Shown here: in pieces, positions 44,579 through 53,983 of the stretch
Position numbering within the stretch: position 1 is the first letter of the stretch
How the letters are laid out: the number at the start of each line of letters is the position of its first letter
Assembly (NCBI GenBank): GCA_036703275.1
Contig: DATNPK010000070.1
Location: forward strand, 1 to 64,000
DNA length: 64,000 nucleotides
Reading direction: 5' to 3'
Origin: Coleofasciculaceae cyanobacterium
GTDB taxonomy: Bacteria; Cyanobacteriota; Cyanobacteriia; Cyanobacteriales; Xenococcaceae
Program-made: the position numbers and the translations under genes
Notes under the pieces: generated by a model
The model's database searches: none
What the model was told of the DNA's origin: nothing
Seen by the model: the letters and a program-made list of their open reading frames with translations, nothing else

Positions 44579-45346
44579 CTAGTTTAAAGAAATACTAGAT
44601 ACCCAAGTTTTGTTGCTCAGAGTTTTTTCAGGCAAAGAACTAAGATCTCCGTTGGCCGCTTCTGAAGTTTCACCAATTGTTTTAGATACCTCTATCCCCG
44701 ATTGCTCCAAAATAACTAAGGGTAAAGATAACTGATTTTGAACGATTCTCTTAACTAATACTTGACCATTAGATAAGTATTCCCCAACCTCAACATAACG
44801 ACTCGTGCTTTCTTCTGGTGCTTGAACAATTAATCTTGTTCTACCATTAGCTTGATACAGCCCTGAAACAACGACATTTTGTGCCAAAGTTGGCTCTACT
44901 GGCGGTTTGGGTTGGGGCAAATCTGCATTTGTATTGTTGTCCTGGTTCGTCTGTTGAGCAGGTTGGCTTGGCGTATTGGTAGGAACTGTTGGAGAACTTG
45001 CAGGCTTTTCTTCTTTTGGCTCAATTTTGATGCGTGGATTTAAAGTGACTACGGAGAAAGGATCATTCCTACCACGAATAATACTTCTAACTCTAACATC
45101 AGGATTAGTTGCCGGAATTAGATTAACAATTTCTTGAGTAGGCTCAACTTCCTCTTCTAAATCAGTAAATTCTGCTTCCACTTCTTGATTCTCAGCCTGT
45201 TGTGAGGCATTTATCTCCGAAGGAATAGGCTTAGCTGTATTTTCATCTAGTTCTTTTTTAGAATCAGCAAAGTCAGCGAAAAAAGAACAGCTTTGAGTTA
45301 GCAAAGCTAACGTTCCTGTTAATATCAACAATACAGCTTTATTCAT
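44579..45346 (-). CDS. Predicted lipoprotein, function unknown
   Basis: I do not recognise this 255-aa protein. A lipoprotein signal ends in the lipobox LTQSC (Cys20). A low-complexity Glu/Pro/Gln-rich linker follows (about 30-160). A compact C-terminal part (VVVSGLYQANGRTRLIVQAPEE...YVEVGEYLSNGQVLVKRI) looks like a beta-rich domain of the kind found in type IV pilus PilP-like proteins, but I hold that loosely. It lies about 100 bp downstream of sigF on the same strand. As SigF controls pili in Synechocystis, a surface role is possible. Confidence 0.7.
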   Translation of the reverse strand: MNKAVLLILTGTLALLTQSCSFFADFADSKKELDENTAKPIPSEINASQQAENQEVEAEFTDLEEEVEPTQEIVNLIPATNPDVRVRSIIRGRNDPFSVVTLNPRIKIEPKEEKPASSPTVPTNTPSQPAQQTNQDNNTNADLPQPKPPVEPTLAQNVVVSGLYQANGRTRLIVQAPEESTSRYVEVGEYLSNGQVLVKRIVQNQLSLPLVILEQSGIEVSKTIGETSEAANGDLSSLPEKTLSNKTWVSSISLN

Positions 45347-45450
45347 AATAATTATCTAAGTATCGATTAAGATTACCTAATTTAATCTGTAACCAAACAA
45401 TTCCGACTTCAAGATAATAGTTGATTTTCAAATCAGCTAGAGCCTAAAAA

Positions 45451-46227
45451 TTAAGGGGTTTCTTGTGTCATAGACTTCTTTAGTAAATTCAAACCTTTTT
45501 TTAATTGACGAGAAACGGTTACCACGCTAATACCAAGCATTTTTGCGGTTTCCTTCTGAGTCAAGTCATGTAAAAAAACAAACTCCAAAACATTTCTAGT
45601 ACGGTCTTCTAATTCAGCCAAACTTTGCTGAAGACGAACCCGATCTTCATAAACTAAATGAAAGCTGCGATGTTTAGGATCGGCAACAAGATCGCATAAA
45701 CTGATCTGACTATTTAAGTCGTTATTAACCGAAACATCTAAACTCAAAGGTTTACGATTTTGATACGCTAATTTAATATCTTGCCATTCTTTGACAGATA
45801 CTTCTAAGTACTGAGCAATTTCCAAATTAGTAGGCTGACGATGATGTTCTTCGCGAAAATCATGGACAAAAGCGATCGATTGTTGCCGTAATTCTAACCA
45901 ACGTCGCGGAATCCTTAAAGTACAACTTTTATCTCTCAAATAGTGTTGAATTTCGCCTCGTATGTAGGGTATAGCAAAAGAACTAAAAGCATTTCCTTTC
46001 TCGACATTAAAACGTTCTATCGCTCTAATTAATCCTATTGAACCAACTTGTAATAGGTCTTCAAAGCTCTCATTACATTGACTTATCCAATGATACGCTT
46101 CTTTTTTAACTAGACCAAAATTCAGCTCCATAATCTCATTTCTTACCTTGGTCAATGGTGTTTTTTGGTATTGCTGGAATAGATAAAGACTGTCTAGTTT
46201 TATATTTTTATTAACACAAGTTGTCAT
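45451..46227 (-). CDS. sigF: Group 3 RNA polymerase sigma factor SigF
   Basis: Alternative sigma factor of 258 aa from the ATG at 46227. Region 2 is seen at about 40-105 (LVKKEAYHWISQCNESFEDLLQVGSIGLIRAIERFNVEKGNAF, with the pattern SSFAIPYIRGEIQHYLRD). Region 3 follows, and region 4 ends with LTQKETAKMLGISVVTVSRQLKKGL, a helix-turn-helix that reads the -35. This matches cyanobacterial SigF, which drives pilA1 and motility genes in Synechocystis. No anti-sigma gene is next to it; the downstream gene encodes a lipoprotein. Confidence 0.88.
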   Translation of the reverse strand: MTTCVNKNIKLDSLYLFQQYQKTPLTKVRNEIMELNFGLVKKEAYHWISQCNESFEDLLQVGSIGLIRAIERFNVEKGNAFSSFAIPYIRGEIQHYLRDKSCTLRIPRRWLELRQQSIAFVHDFREEHHRQPTNLEIAQYLEVSVKEWQDIKLAYQNRKPLSLDVSVNNDLNSQISLCDLVADPKHRSFHLVYEDRVRLQQSLAELEDRTRNVLEFVFLHDLTQKETAKMLGISVVTVSRQLKKGLNLLKKSMTQETP

Positions 46228-46230
46228 CAA

Positions 46231-46886
46231 ATTTAGTCCCTAGATAGAGAATAATTTATAATTTTAAAGTTACTAATTTACTTGATTTGAATAAAGCTGG
46301 TTCAGAAACAATTACAGCTTATTGTTTCTTTGGTCTATAAAACAACAGCATTTATACTATTTTTATTTAATAAGGTTTAAATCTAGACCAGAATTACACT
46401 TAGTTTTATGTAAGAACACTCACTATTCTAAGTAGATTTACTAATAGTAATTTGAGATTATATAAAGATATATAGTAGATAGCTATGTAATTTGAGAAGA
46501 ATATCGAACTATAGCCGTAGAAAATTAGATTAGGATAGAAAACGGACATCACGAGCTTTTGAGGAAACCTCAAAAGACGTGTCCTCAACTATTGGCTCGT
46601 AAGTAGTAAGTAGCAATCAAATAAAATTATCCTAACTTTTATACGTAGTGCTATATATAGAAAAAAACTGACTATTGATTTTATTTAAAATGTTACTTTT
46701 ATGGCACTTAGAACACAAAATTTTCAACTAGTAAGCTGAAAAAATAGTCTGACAAATATAGAGTAATATGCTTGATTAAATTGAGCGCTAAATCGAGCAA
46801 AAATTATTTTTAAGTTTACTCTTGGTATCTATTTGCTTGATTTACCCTGAATTTTTATTGAACAGTCTGTGTCTTTTCAAAGGCAT
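46231..46886. other. AT-rich spacer with a long hairpin
   Basis: No gene is supported between sigF and the psbO terminator; the one 60-codon minus frame is low-complexity and hydrophobic. A striking hairpin lies at 46544-46583: CTTTTGAGG-AAA-CCTCAAAAG in the core, continued by GGACA/TGTCC-type pairing below. It is about 320 bp upstream of the sigF start. Confidence 0.5.
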
Positions 46887-46908
46887 AAAAAAAGGGGCAT
46901 TTGCCCCC
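46887..46908 (-). terminator. Rho-independent terminator of psbO
   Basis: On the minus strand, a GC-rich stem made of TGCCCC (46902-46907) and GGGGCA (46894-46899), with a two-base loop, is followed by seven T residues (46887-46893 as A on the plus strand). It lies 66 bp past the psbO stop. This is the clearest intrinsic terminator in the window. Confidence 0.85.
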
Positions 46909-46973
46909 AATAATTGCTAATTTATTTAGAATTGACTGCTTAATTAAATAGCATATATTTATTTAATTGATTA

Positions 46974-47801
46974 TTAAGCATTGGATTCAATTCTGCCATA
47001 GAAAATACCGCGAACTTTTACTTCTTCTGGTTCTTCTGCTCCTAAGTCAGTTGCAGAAGGCTGTTCGCTTTCAAATACCCCAGCAATTTCTCCCGTTTCG
47101 CTATCTATCTTAGTAACGTTAAGAGACATTTTTCCTTTACGAGAAACAAATTCTTTTACGTTAGCGTTAGAAAATCTTGCGTCATCAGCTAGTCCAGGCA
47201 AAGCCACGGCATTATCATAACCACTAGCAAGACTACGACCTTTAGGATCTAAAAATACCTGTCCGCGATAAGAAGGTACCTTAAACTCACCTTCAAAGTC
47301 AGTCGAGGTATTGATACTGTTAGCATTTGCTACGGTAGTACCTTGAAATTGTTTCATCGTGAAGAGGAAGGGAACTTCTTTGCCTCCAGGTAACAAAACA
47401 GTAGCAGGCTGAAAATCAATACCATCAATTTCAGTAAAGGTTAAAGTTCCATCATCGTTGGCGTCAATAATGCCTTGGATCTGATCGAGGGTAGAGGTGT
47501 ATCTAGTTAATAATTTGCCTTGAATAAACTCAGCTTTTTGGCGTTTGCTAACTGGTTCTTCTTTAACAAAGTATTCCCTAGGTTCCAGACATAAGTCTCG
47601 GATAGTATATTTTTCACCTGCTTTAACAGGAATAGTGCCACGACTGCTATTAGGTAGTTCTAGGCAAGTATTAGCAATTCCAGTATTTACAATATCATCG
47701 TACGTAAGTTCGTTTCTACCTACGTCACTAGAATTACTACAGGCACTCAGTACTCCTAAGCATAATGCTAGAAGACTGGCAATAATTGTACGGTATCTCA
47801 T
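46974..47801 (-). CDS. psbO: Photosystem II manganese-stabilising protein PsbO
   Basis: Lumenal extrinsic 33-kDa protein of the oxygen-evolving complex, 275 aa from the ATG at 47801 (MRYRTIIASLLA); an ATG four codons upstream is also possible. The signal peptide ends near LSACS. The mature part starts LTYDDIVNTGIANTCLELP and has the disulfide cysteines (NTCLELP and IRDLCLEPREYFVKEE), then GKEVPFLFTMKQFQGTT and FEGEFKVPSYRG. It stabilises the Mn4CaO5 cluster. It has its own terminator and a 240-bp upstream region. Confidence 0.97.
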   Translation of the reverse strand: MRYRTIIASLLALCLGVLSACSNSSDVGRNELTYDDIVNTGIANTCLELPNSSRGTIPVKAGEKYTIRDLCLEPREYFVKEEPVSKRQKAEFIQGKLLTRYTSTLDQIQGIIDANDDGTLTFTEIDGIDFQPATVLLPGGKEVPFLFTMKQFQGTTVANANSINTSTDFEGEFKVPSYRGQVFLDPKGRSLASGYDNAVALPGLADDARFSNANVKEFVSRKGKMSLNVTKIDSETGEIAGVFESEQPSATDLGAEEPEEVKVRGIFYGRIESNA

Positions 47802-48057
47802 AGTCAACTTCATTTTGTCAATTTTAGATTTAACATCGAGCGCGAAAGATGTTGAAAATAGGCTCTTCTTAAGAAATTAGCCATTTTTATAGATGCTATC
47901 TACTCTACCAAATAAGGACTACCAATAATTCGATCGCTCAAAAATATCTTTTTAACAACGTGCTTAACTTAGCAACAAGTATTCGCTAATCGGTTTATGA
48001 TTATGGTAAATTTTGGCTAAAGTAGACAAAAAGTTCATTTTTACTCTTACATGGCAA

Positions 48058-48420
48058 ATGACTCAAGACCAAGATATAAACTCGATTGATTCAGATAGCC
48101 TTCTAAAAGAAACCGCAAAAGATCTATGTGCCTTGGCAGAGAAACATCAGAACGATAGTTTATTTTTGTTGTCTTTGTTACGCGATTTAGAACAAATCCA
48201 TCGCCAAATTAGAGTGAGGTATTTTGAATCTGCACTGCCTCAAACTCGCAACGATTTATATCAATTTGTTAAAGATATAGAAGAAAAAGGTGGCTGGCCG
48301 TACATAGAAAGAATGAAATTAAAAGATTTGTTACAAAACATAGAAATCATCAAATCTAAAGTTGATTACCCTCAAAAAAAGGCTAGCTTCCCGCAGCAAA
48401 CTGAATCAGAAGAACTTTAG
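48058..48420 (+). CDS. Hypothetical helical protein
   Basis: Not recognised. The preferred start is the ATG at 48058, giving 120 aa; a TTG 15 codons upstream is in frame. The protein is acidic at the ends and helical (DSDSLLKETAKDLCALAEKHQNDSLFLLSLLRDLEQIHRQIRV), with an internal LPQTRNDLYQFVKDIEEKGGWPYIERMKLKDLL. No signal, no membrane segment. It is conserved-looking but of unknown role. It lies 110 bp before the phosphohexomutase gene and divergent from psbO. Confidence 0.65.
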   Translation: MTQDQDINSIDSDSLLKETAKDLCALAEKHQNDSLFLLSLLRDLEQIHRQIRVRYFESALPQTRNDLYQFVKDIEEKGGWPYIERMKLKDLLQNIEIIKSKVDYPQKKASFPQQTESEEL

Positions 48421-48530
48421 AAAATGAGTTGAAGATCGATAATTTGGCGGTAACTCTTTTTTAGTGTTCAAACTTCAGAGAAACGGTTAATCTGGAAGGT
48501 GTTATTCTTAATTGTTAAATTTTTGGTTAT

Positions 48531-49970
48531 ATGGCTTTTACTGTTAATCCAATTAAATTTGGTACAGACGGTTGGCGTGGGGTAATTGCTGCTGACTTTA
48601 CCTTTGAGCGAGTAGCTATGCTAGCACCGATAGCAGCTCAAGTCTTAGCAGATAATTATGGAGATACCGCTAATAATCGTACCGTGATTGTTGGCTATGA
48701 TCGCCGTTTTATGGCAGAAGATTTTGCCCAACTGACCGCAGAAGCACTACAAGAAGCGGGATTTGATGTATTATTATCTGAGTGTTTTGCTCCTACCCCC
48801 GCATTTAGTTGGGCAGCAAAAGCTCATAATGCTCTTGGAGCAATTGTGATGACCGCATCTCATAACCCTGCTGCATATTTAGGATTAAAAGTTAAAAGTG
48901 CTTTTGGTGGTTCTGTGCCGCCAGAAATTACCGAACAGATTGAGGCGAAAATTGGTCAGCCTGTACCCAAAGCTGAAAAACCAGGAAAACTAGAAAAATT
49001 CGATCCTTGGACGAGTTATTGTCAAGGATTGCAGCAAAAAGTAGATATTGCAGCCATTAAAAATGCGATCGCTTCAGGAAAATTAAAAGTATACGTAGAC
49101 GTAATGCACGGCGCAGCAGCTACTGGTTTGGAACGTCTTTTAGGCTGTGCGGTAGAAGAGATCAATAGCGATCGAGATCCGCTGTTTAACGGAGGCGCGC
49201 CCGAACCTCTGCCGAAATATCTCCCTGACTTTTTTAAGGCGATTAAATCAGGAGCAAGCCAATATCCTGATAGCATCAGAGTTGGGCTGGTATTTGATGG
49301 AGATAGCGATCGTATTGCTGGTGCAGACGCAGAAGGTAATTTCCTGAGTTCCCAAGTATTGATTCCCATTTTGATCGAGCATCTAGCAGAACGTAAAGGC
49401 TTTACAGGAGAAATTGTCAAGACTGTCAGCGGTTCAGATTTAATTCCTCGTTTGGCTCAAATATATGGACGTTCTGTCTATGAGACACCTATTGGCTATA
49501 AATACATCGGCGACAGAATGCTCAACGCCGAAGTGATGATCGGTGGAGAAGAATCTGGGGGGATTGGTTACGGTACGCATATTCCCGAACGGGATGCTTT
49601 GTTATCAGCTCTTTATGTCTTAGAAGCAGTTGTCGAGTCTGGAGAAGATTTAGGGGCTATATATGCTCGGCTACAGCAGAAAACCAATTTTACGGCTTAC
49701 TACGATCGCATCGATCTTCCCCTAGCTAGTATGGATGTCCGCGCTAAGTTATTGAAGCGTTTGCAAAATGCGACTCCCAAGGAAGTTGCAGGAATGCCTG
49801 TGAGCGATTGTCTCGATGTTGATGGCTATAAATTTAGGCTGGATGATAATACTTGGTTGCTAATTCGCTTTAGTGGTACAGAGCCAGTATTACGCCTTTA
49901 TTGTCAAGCTCCCACTATGCCAGAAGTACACAAGGTTTTAGAATGGGCGAAAGATTGGGCAAACTCTTAA
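48531..49970 (+). CDS. Phosphoglucomutase/phosphomannomutase
   Basis: Alpha-D-phosphohexomutase of 479 aa. The substrate and metal sites are KFGTDGWRG at the N-terminus, MTASHNPAAYLG (phosphoserine loop), FDGDSDRIAG (Mg2+ loop), GGEESGG (sugar loop) and RFSGTEPVLRLYC (phosphate site). It interconverts 1- and 6-phosphates of glucose or mannose for glycogen and polysaccharide synthesis. Which sugar is preferred cannot be told. It is shorter than the 540-aa Pgm form. Confidence 0.92.
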   Translation: MAFTVNPIKFGTDGWRGVIAADFTFERVAMLAPIAAQVLADNYGDTANNRTVIVGYDRRFMAEDFAQLTAEALQEAGFDVLLSECFAPTPAFSWAAKAHNALGAIVMTASHNPAAYLGLKVKSAFGGSVPPEITEQIEAKIGQPVPKAEKPGKLEKFDPWTSYCQGLQQKVDIAAIKNAIASGKLKVYVDVMHGAAATGLERLLGCAVEEINSDRDPLFNGGAPEPLPKYLPDFFKAIKSGASQYPDSIRVGLVFDGDSDRIAGADAEGNFLSSQVLIPILIEHLAERKGFTGEIVKTVSGSDLIPRLAQIYGRSVYETPIGYKYIGDRMLNAEVMIGGEESGGIGYGTHIPERDALLSALYVLEAVVESGEDLGAIYARLQQKTNFTAYYDRIDLPLASMDVRAKLLKRLQNATPKEVAGMPVSDCLDVDGYKFRLDDNTWLLIRFSGTEPVLRLYCQAPTMPEVHKVLEWAKDWANS

Positions 49971-49972
49971 TA

Positions 49973-50028
49973 GGCGATCTCCAAAGATCGCTCATTTAAC
50001 AGTAGGGGTAAGCAATGCCTTACCCCTA
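49973..50028. repeat. Two short hairpins after the mutase gene
   Basis: GCGATC-TCCAAA-GATCGC (49973-49990) is followed by a perfect 10-bp stem TAGGGGTAAG (50003-50012) / CTTACCCCTA (50019-50028). The second is a short repeat type common in cyanobacterial spacers. A weak role in ending transcription is possible. Confidence 0.6.
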
Positions 50029-50067
50029 CAATATTTATGGTCTTTTTAATTAATAGCAAAATCAATC

Positions 50068-50652
50068 ATGGCAAAAAAACTGGTGGTTGCTACAGGAAAT
50101 CCTGGTAAGTTGCAAGAGATGCAGGAGTACCTAACTGGTTTGCCTTGGCAGTTAGAATTAAAACCTGCGGTAATAGATATAGAAGAAACGGAGACTACTT
50201 TTATCGCCAATGCTCGTTTAAAAGCATCAGAAGTAGCAAAGGCAGTAGGAAAGTGGGCGATCGCCGATGATTCGGGTTTAGCGGTAGATGCCCTTGATGG
50301 TGCGCCAGGAATTTATTCGGCACGTTATGGTCAGACTGACGAAGCTCGGATTAATCGTTTATTGCAAGAATTAGATGATACCAGTAACCGACAGGCAAAA
50401 TTTATCTGTGCAGTAGCGATCGCCAATCCTGATGGTGAGATTGTTTTAGAAACTGAAGGGATATGTCCAGGTGAAATATTATATTCTCCTCGTGGCGATA
50501 ATGGTTTTGGTTACGATCCAATCTTTTTTGTCCCAGCGCAACAACAGACTTTTGCCGAAATGTCTGCTTCAACCAAAGGAAAAGTTAGTCATCGGGGGGT
50601 TGCATTTGCCCAACTAATGCCTGAGTTAAAACAATTGAGCGAACAAGTATAA
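50068..50652 (+). CDS. rdgB: RdgB/HAM1 non-canonical purine NTP pyrophosphatase
   Basis: House-cleaning enzyme of 194 aa that hydrolyses ITP, dITP and XTP. The N-terminal substrate loop is ATGNPGKLQEMQEYL (about 8-22). The catalytic and metal part is ADDSGLAVDALDGAPGIYSARY. The C-terminal NGFGYDPIFF and MSASTKGKVSHRGVA are typical. Length is normal. It follows the phosphohexomutase gene on the same strand, with a hairpin repeat between. Confidence 0.94.
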   Translation: MAKKLVVATGNPGKLQEMQEYLTGLPWQLELKPAVIDIEETETTFIANARLKASEVAKAVGKWAIADDSGLAVDALDGAPGIYSARYGQTDEARINRLLQELDDTSNRQAKFICAVAIANPDGEIVLETEGICPGEILYSPRGDNGFGYDPIFFVPAQQQTFAEMSASTKGKVSHRGVAFAQLMPELKQLSEQV

Positions 50653-50673
50653 ATACTTATTATTTATTACTGA

Positions 50674-50853
50674 TTACTTCAGAAATAGCCAGCCGTAACC
50701 GAGAAAAGCGATCGCCCAAAGTCCAGCATAAATATAACCCAGTCTTTTCTTGTAACTATTAGATTCAGCTTGGTTTATGGCCAGGTGAATTGTTAGAGCA
50801 ACAGGGGCAAACCAAAATAATAAAGATAGGGCGATCATTATGTTACCTTGCAT
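50674..50853 (-). CDS. Small two-helix membrane protein
   Basis: A 59-aa frame, MQGNIMIALSLLFWFAPVA through GYGWLFLK, with two hydrophobic segments (about 6-25 and 41-57) joined by a polar loop (INQAESNSYKKRLG). The codon choice is like that of real genes and a HIP1-type site lies within. An internal Met at residue 6 is an alternative start. It is shorter than the usual gene-calling cut-off and sits between rdgB and the ABC exporter. No family is recognised, and it could be a thylakoid or envelope microprotein. Confidence 0.6.
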   Translation of the reverse strand: MQGNIMIALSLLFWFAPVALTIHLAINQAESNSYKKRLGYIYAGLWAIAFLGYGWLFLK

Positions 50854-50998
50854 TATTAAAACTTTTCTTGATTAACTCCATGTTTGGTCTAAATAACTCC
50901 TGTAGGGGCGATATGTCTATGCCTTCGGCAGCTACGCAACGGCAGAAGGCATAGGCACTGCCTTGCCCCTTCTGACTTCTGACTTCAACTTGATACGA

Positions 50999-52843
50999 TC
51001 ACTGACCTAGCATCTGTAACTTATAAAGGTTGGCATACAAACCTTCAGCTTCTAATAATTCATCGTGACTACCAGATTCTACTAGTTCTCCTCGCTTTAA
51101 CACCAAAATTTTATCTACGTTGCGGATTGTCGAAAGGCGGTGGGCGATAATAATTGCCGAACGATTAATTAATAACTGTTCCAAAGCTTGTTGAATCAAA
51201 GCTTCGGTAGAGACATCTAAGCTGGAAGTAGCCTCATCCAAAATCAAGACGTGTGGATTACGAATGGCTACCCGTGCGAAAGCTAAAAGCTGTTTTTGTC
51301 CTCCAGAAAGGTTTGTGCCTCGCTCCCGCAAGATTGTATTGTAACCCTCGGGTAAATCTTCAATAAAGCGATCGATATTCACTAACTTAGCAGCCTGTTT
51401 AACTTCTTCAAGAGAATAATTATCGCCCAAGGTGATATTTCGTTTGACATCTCCTGCAAACAAAAAGCTTTCCTGTAAGATTACGCCAATATAGCGTCGT
51501 AAATCTGCTTGGGGAATGTCTCTGATATCAATTCCATCTACTAAAATTCTGCCTTGACTAGGTTCATAAAGACGGCACAACAAACGAATAATCGAGCTTT
51601 TTCCCGCACCCGTAGGACCAACTAACGCTACTTTTTCTCCAGGCTTGATCGTGAAATCGAGATTTTTAATTATATACTCACCGCTTTTGTAGCCAAACCA
51701 AACATTTTCAAAGCGAATTTCGCCAGTTTTGGCTGTCCCAGAATCATCAGCTGTCTCTGTTAATAAAGTACGGTGTCCTTCAGCGATAGAAATGACTTTA
51801 TCCCTAATTTCAATCGGTTCGTTTAACAATTCAGTAATCCGTTCGATCGCCGTAAATCCAGACTGGAACATGGTGAATTTATCAGCAAACTGACGCAGAG
51901 GATTAAATAACCGTTGAGCATACAGAATAAACGCCGATAATGCTCCATAAGTCATGGTGTCTTGTAGCACCAAAATACCCCCAGCCCAAAGAACTGCGGC
52001 GATTGCCACTAGAGCAATCCATTCTAACGTTGCGGATACAGCCGAATCATGAAATATAGTTTTATCAACCTCTAGGCGGTAACGTTCATTAATTGAGCGG
52101 TACATTTCGCTGTTATATTTTTCCCGTCGAAATAACTGAACAACATTAATTCCGGCAATATTTTCTTGCAGCATGGAATTGAGCTTTGAAAGTTCTTCTC
52201 TAGCTTTGTAGTTGGCTTTGCGATACTGCTGCTGAAAATAGATAATTAGTACCGTGACAGGAATCAGCATTGCAACCAAAATAGACGCTAGTTTCCAGTT
52301 AGTGACGTAGATGAACCCTAAAATTGCCAGAATAGAAACAAAATCGCTCACTATCCCAATTGCACCACTAGCAAAAACATTTCCTAAAGCTTCTACATCG
52401 CTAGCAATACGGGTAATCAGCCTACCAACGGGAGTGCGATCAAAAAAGCTCGATGCTAAAGCAGTCACGTGAGTAAATAAATCTTGTCGAACTTCGGCAG
52501 TAATTTCTTGTCCAATTTTCTGGACTAAGTAGCCTTGAACCGAAGCAAACATTAGCCTGATTAAAACTGTTAATAACAACAAACCAGTTAAGAGATTAAT
52601 ACCCTCCGCATTGGATACTCCGTCGATAAAACTCCAGGTTGGCTCATCTTTTAACAATGATATAGCTTGACCGATAATCAAAGGCTGAATTGAACCTGCT
52701 ACTGCTAACGGTATTAATAAAATTAAACAAAATATTAATGTTCCTTTGCTTTCACGAGCATAGGGTATTAGCTTGAGAAATAATCGCCAGTCATTGTCTT
52801 GATTTTTAATTTTAGTTTTTGGATTTGGAGAAGCGACAGTCAT
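50999..52843 (-). CDS. ABC-type multidrug/lipid exporter (half-transporter)
   Basis: Fused permease-ATPase of 614 aa working as a homodimer or heterodimer. Six membrane helices are predicted over about 35-330. The ATPase has Walker A GPTGAGKSS (about 415-423), signature LSGGQKQ, Walker B VLILDEATSSLD and H-loop IIAHRLSTI. It resembles MsbA/LmrA-type exporters for lipids or hydrophobic compounds. The substrate is unknown. It lies 137 bp downstream of hisG on the same strand. Confidence 0.92.
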   Translation of the reverse strand: MTVASPNPKTKIKNQDNDWRLFLKLIPYARESKGTLIFCLILLIPLAVAGSIQPLIIGQAISLLKDEPTWSFIDGVSNAEGINLLTGLLLLTVLIRLMFASVQGYLVQKIGQEITAEVRQDLFTHVTALASSFFDRTPVGRLITRIASDVEALGNVFASGAIGIVSDFVSILAILGFIYVTNWKLASILVAMLIPVTVLIIYFQQQYRKANYKAREELSKLNSMLQENIAGINVVQLFRREKYNSEMYRSINERYRLEVDKTIFHDSAVSATLEWIALVAIAAVLWAGGILVLQDTMTYGALSAFILYAQRLFNPLRQFADKFTMFQSGFTAIERITELLNEPIEIRDKVISIAEGHRTLLTETADDSGTAKTGEIRFENVWFGYKSGEYIIKNLDFTIKPGEKVALVGPTGAGKSSIIRLLCRLYEPSQGRILVDGIDIRDIPQADLRRYIGVILQESFLFAGDVKRNITLGDNYSLEEVKQAAKLVNIDRFIEDLPEGYNTILRERGTNLSGGQKQLLAFARVAIRNPHVLILDEATSSLDVSTEALIQQALEQLLINRSAIIIAHRLSTIRNVDKILVLKRGELVESGSHDELLEAEGLYANLYKLQMLGQ

Positions 52844-52980
52844 AAAATTTATTTTTAACTGAGACAGAGCATATCTATAGGGTTTTGACCCTTATCTCTT
52901 AGCTGATTTAAGTAAACCGTTCATTACAAATTATGACTGATCGTAGCGAGGATGTTATATCTATCGGTTTTAGTAGCTAT

Positions 52981-53607
52981 TTAATTTTTCAGCTTTTCTA
53001 ATAAACCGCTGAGATGATCGCGATTTAAACGGTAGCTTAAGGGATGAGCAATTAATCTCGCGCTGCTTTCATACAGCACATCGATTTCAATCAAGCCATT
53101 CTCTTTGAGAGTTTTTCCTGTAGAAACTAAATCAACAATAGCTTCAGACATTCCCGTAATTGGTCCTAGTTCTACTGAGCCAGATAATGGGACAATTTCT
53201 ACAGGGAGATCGATACCATCAAAATGTTCTTTAGCACAGTTGACAAATTTAGATGCCACTCTACCATGGGGCGGTAATTCAACAGAGCGTCGATAGGAGC
53301 TGGTTTTAGGTACTGCTACAGATAGGCGACAATAGCCAAATTTAAGATCGGTCAAATTAGCAACTTCGGGTTGTTTTTCTCGCAGCACATCATAGCCGAC
53401 GATTCCTAGTTGTGCTTGACCATACTCTACGTATACGGGTACATCCTGCGCCCTTACTAGCAAAGCTCTAGCAGTATTAGTCGGCTCGACAACCTGTAGC
53501 TGGCGGTTGGTTTTATCCAAAAAGGCACTAAAATCTAAGCCGACGCTGCAAAATAATTCGATACTGTCTTTTAATAATGCGCCCTTAGGTAAGGCAATAG
53601 TAATCAT
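52981..53607 (-). CDS. hisG: ATP phosphoribosyltransferase, short form
   Basis: First enzyme of histidine synthesis, joining ATP and PRPP. The short form (208 aa) lacks the C-terminal regulatory domain and normally needs HisZ as partner, which is not in this window. Signatures are [12 protein letters not shown] at the start, [26 protein letters not shown], and [18 protein letters not shown], the PRPP-binding loop. The ATG at 53607 is well placed. It sits upstream of the ABC exporter gene. Confidence 0.95.
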   Translation of the reverse strand: MITIALPKGALLKDSIELFCSVGLDFSAFLDKTNRQLQVVEPTNTARALLVRAQDVPVYVEYGQAQLGIVGYDVLREKQPEVANLTDLKFGYCRLSVAVPKTSSYRRSVELPPHGRVASKFVNCAKEHFDGIDLPVEIVPLSGSVELGPITGMSEAIVDLVSTGKTLKENGLIEIDVLYESSARLIAHPLSYRLNRDHLSGLLEKLKN

Positions 53608-53983
53608 AGGAATTATTAATTATTAATGGTTAATTGTTTATTGCTATTTTCCTAGTTTTTGAGGTGTAGTCAGTTTAACTTAAACTAGTGTGTTCTTTGC
53701 TAATACTTGATTTCACCTTAAATAGCTTATCGTGTATATAGATTAAAAAAGTAATTGTTTCTAACGTTAATTGTTCCGAGCAACAGTAAACCGAATGTCA
53801 GGAAATAGCCATACAAATCGTGCCTAATTAGCTAAAATGTGGCAATCATGGCAGTAATATAGAAAAATCCCTGAAAACATAATTTGTGTTTAGCACCACA
53901 CCCAATAAAAGCAAATTAAGCCTATTTAATGTGTAGCGTTAGGGTATTTTCCTTTAAGAATTTAGATGGAGGTATCAACTGCA
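53608..53983. other. Divergent spacer, nothing recognised
   Basis: Between hisG and the GNAT gene. AT-rich, with no gene, repeat core or clear promoter that I could support. The GGAGGT at about 53968 is a ribosome site for the ATG at 53984. Confidence 0.4.

Noticed and set aside
46406-46588. 60-codon hydrophobic minus-strand frame near sigF
   Set aside because: Low-complexity AT-rich translation with no ribosome site; it overlaps a hairpin.
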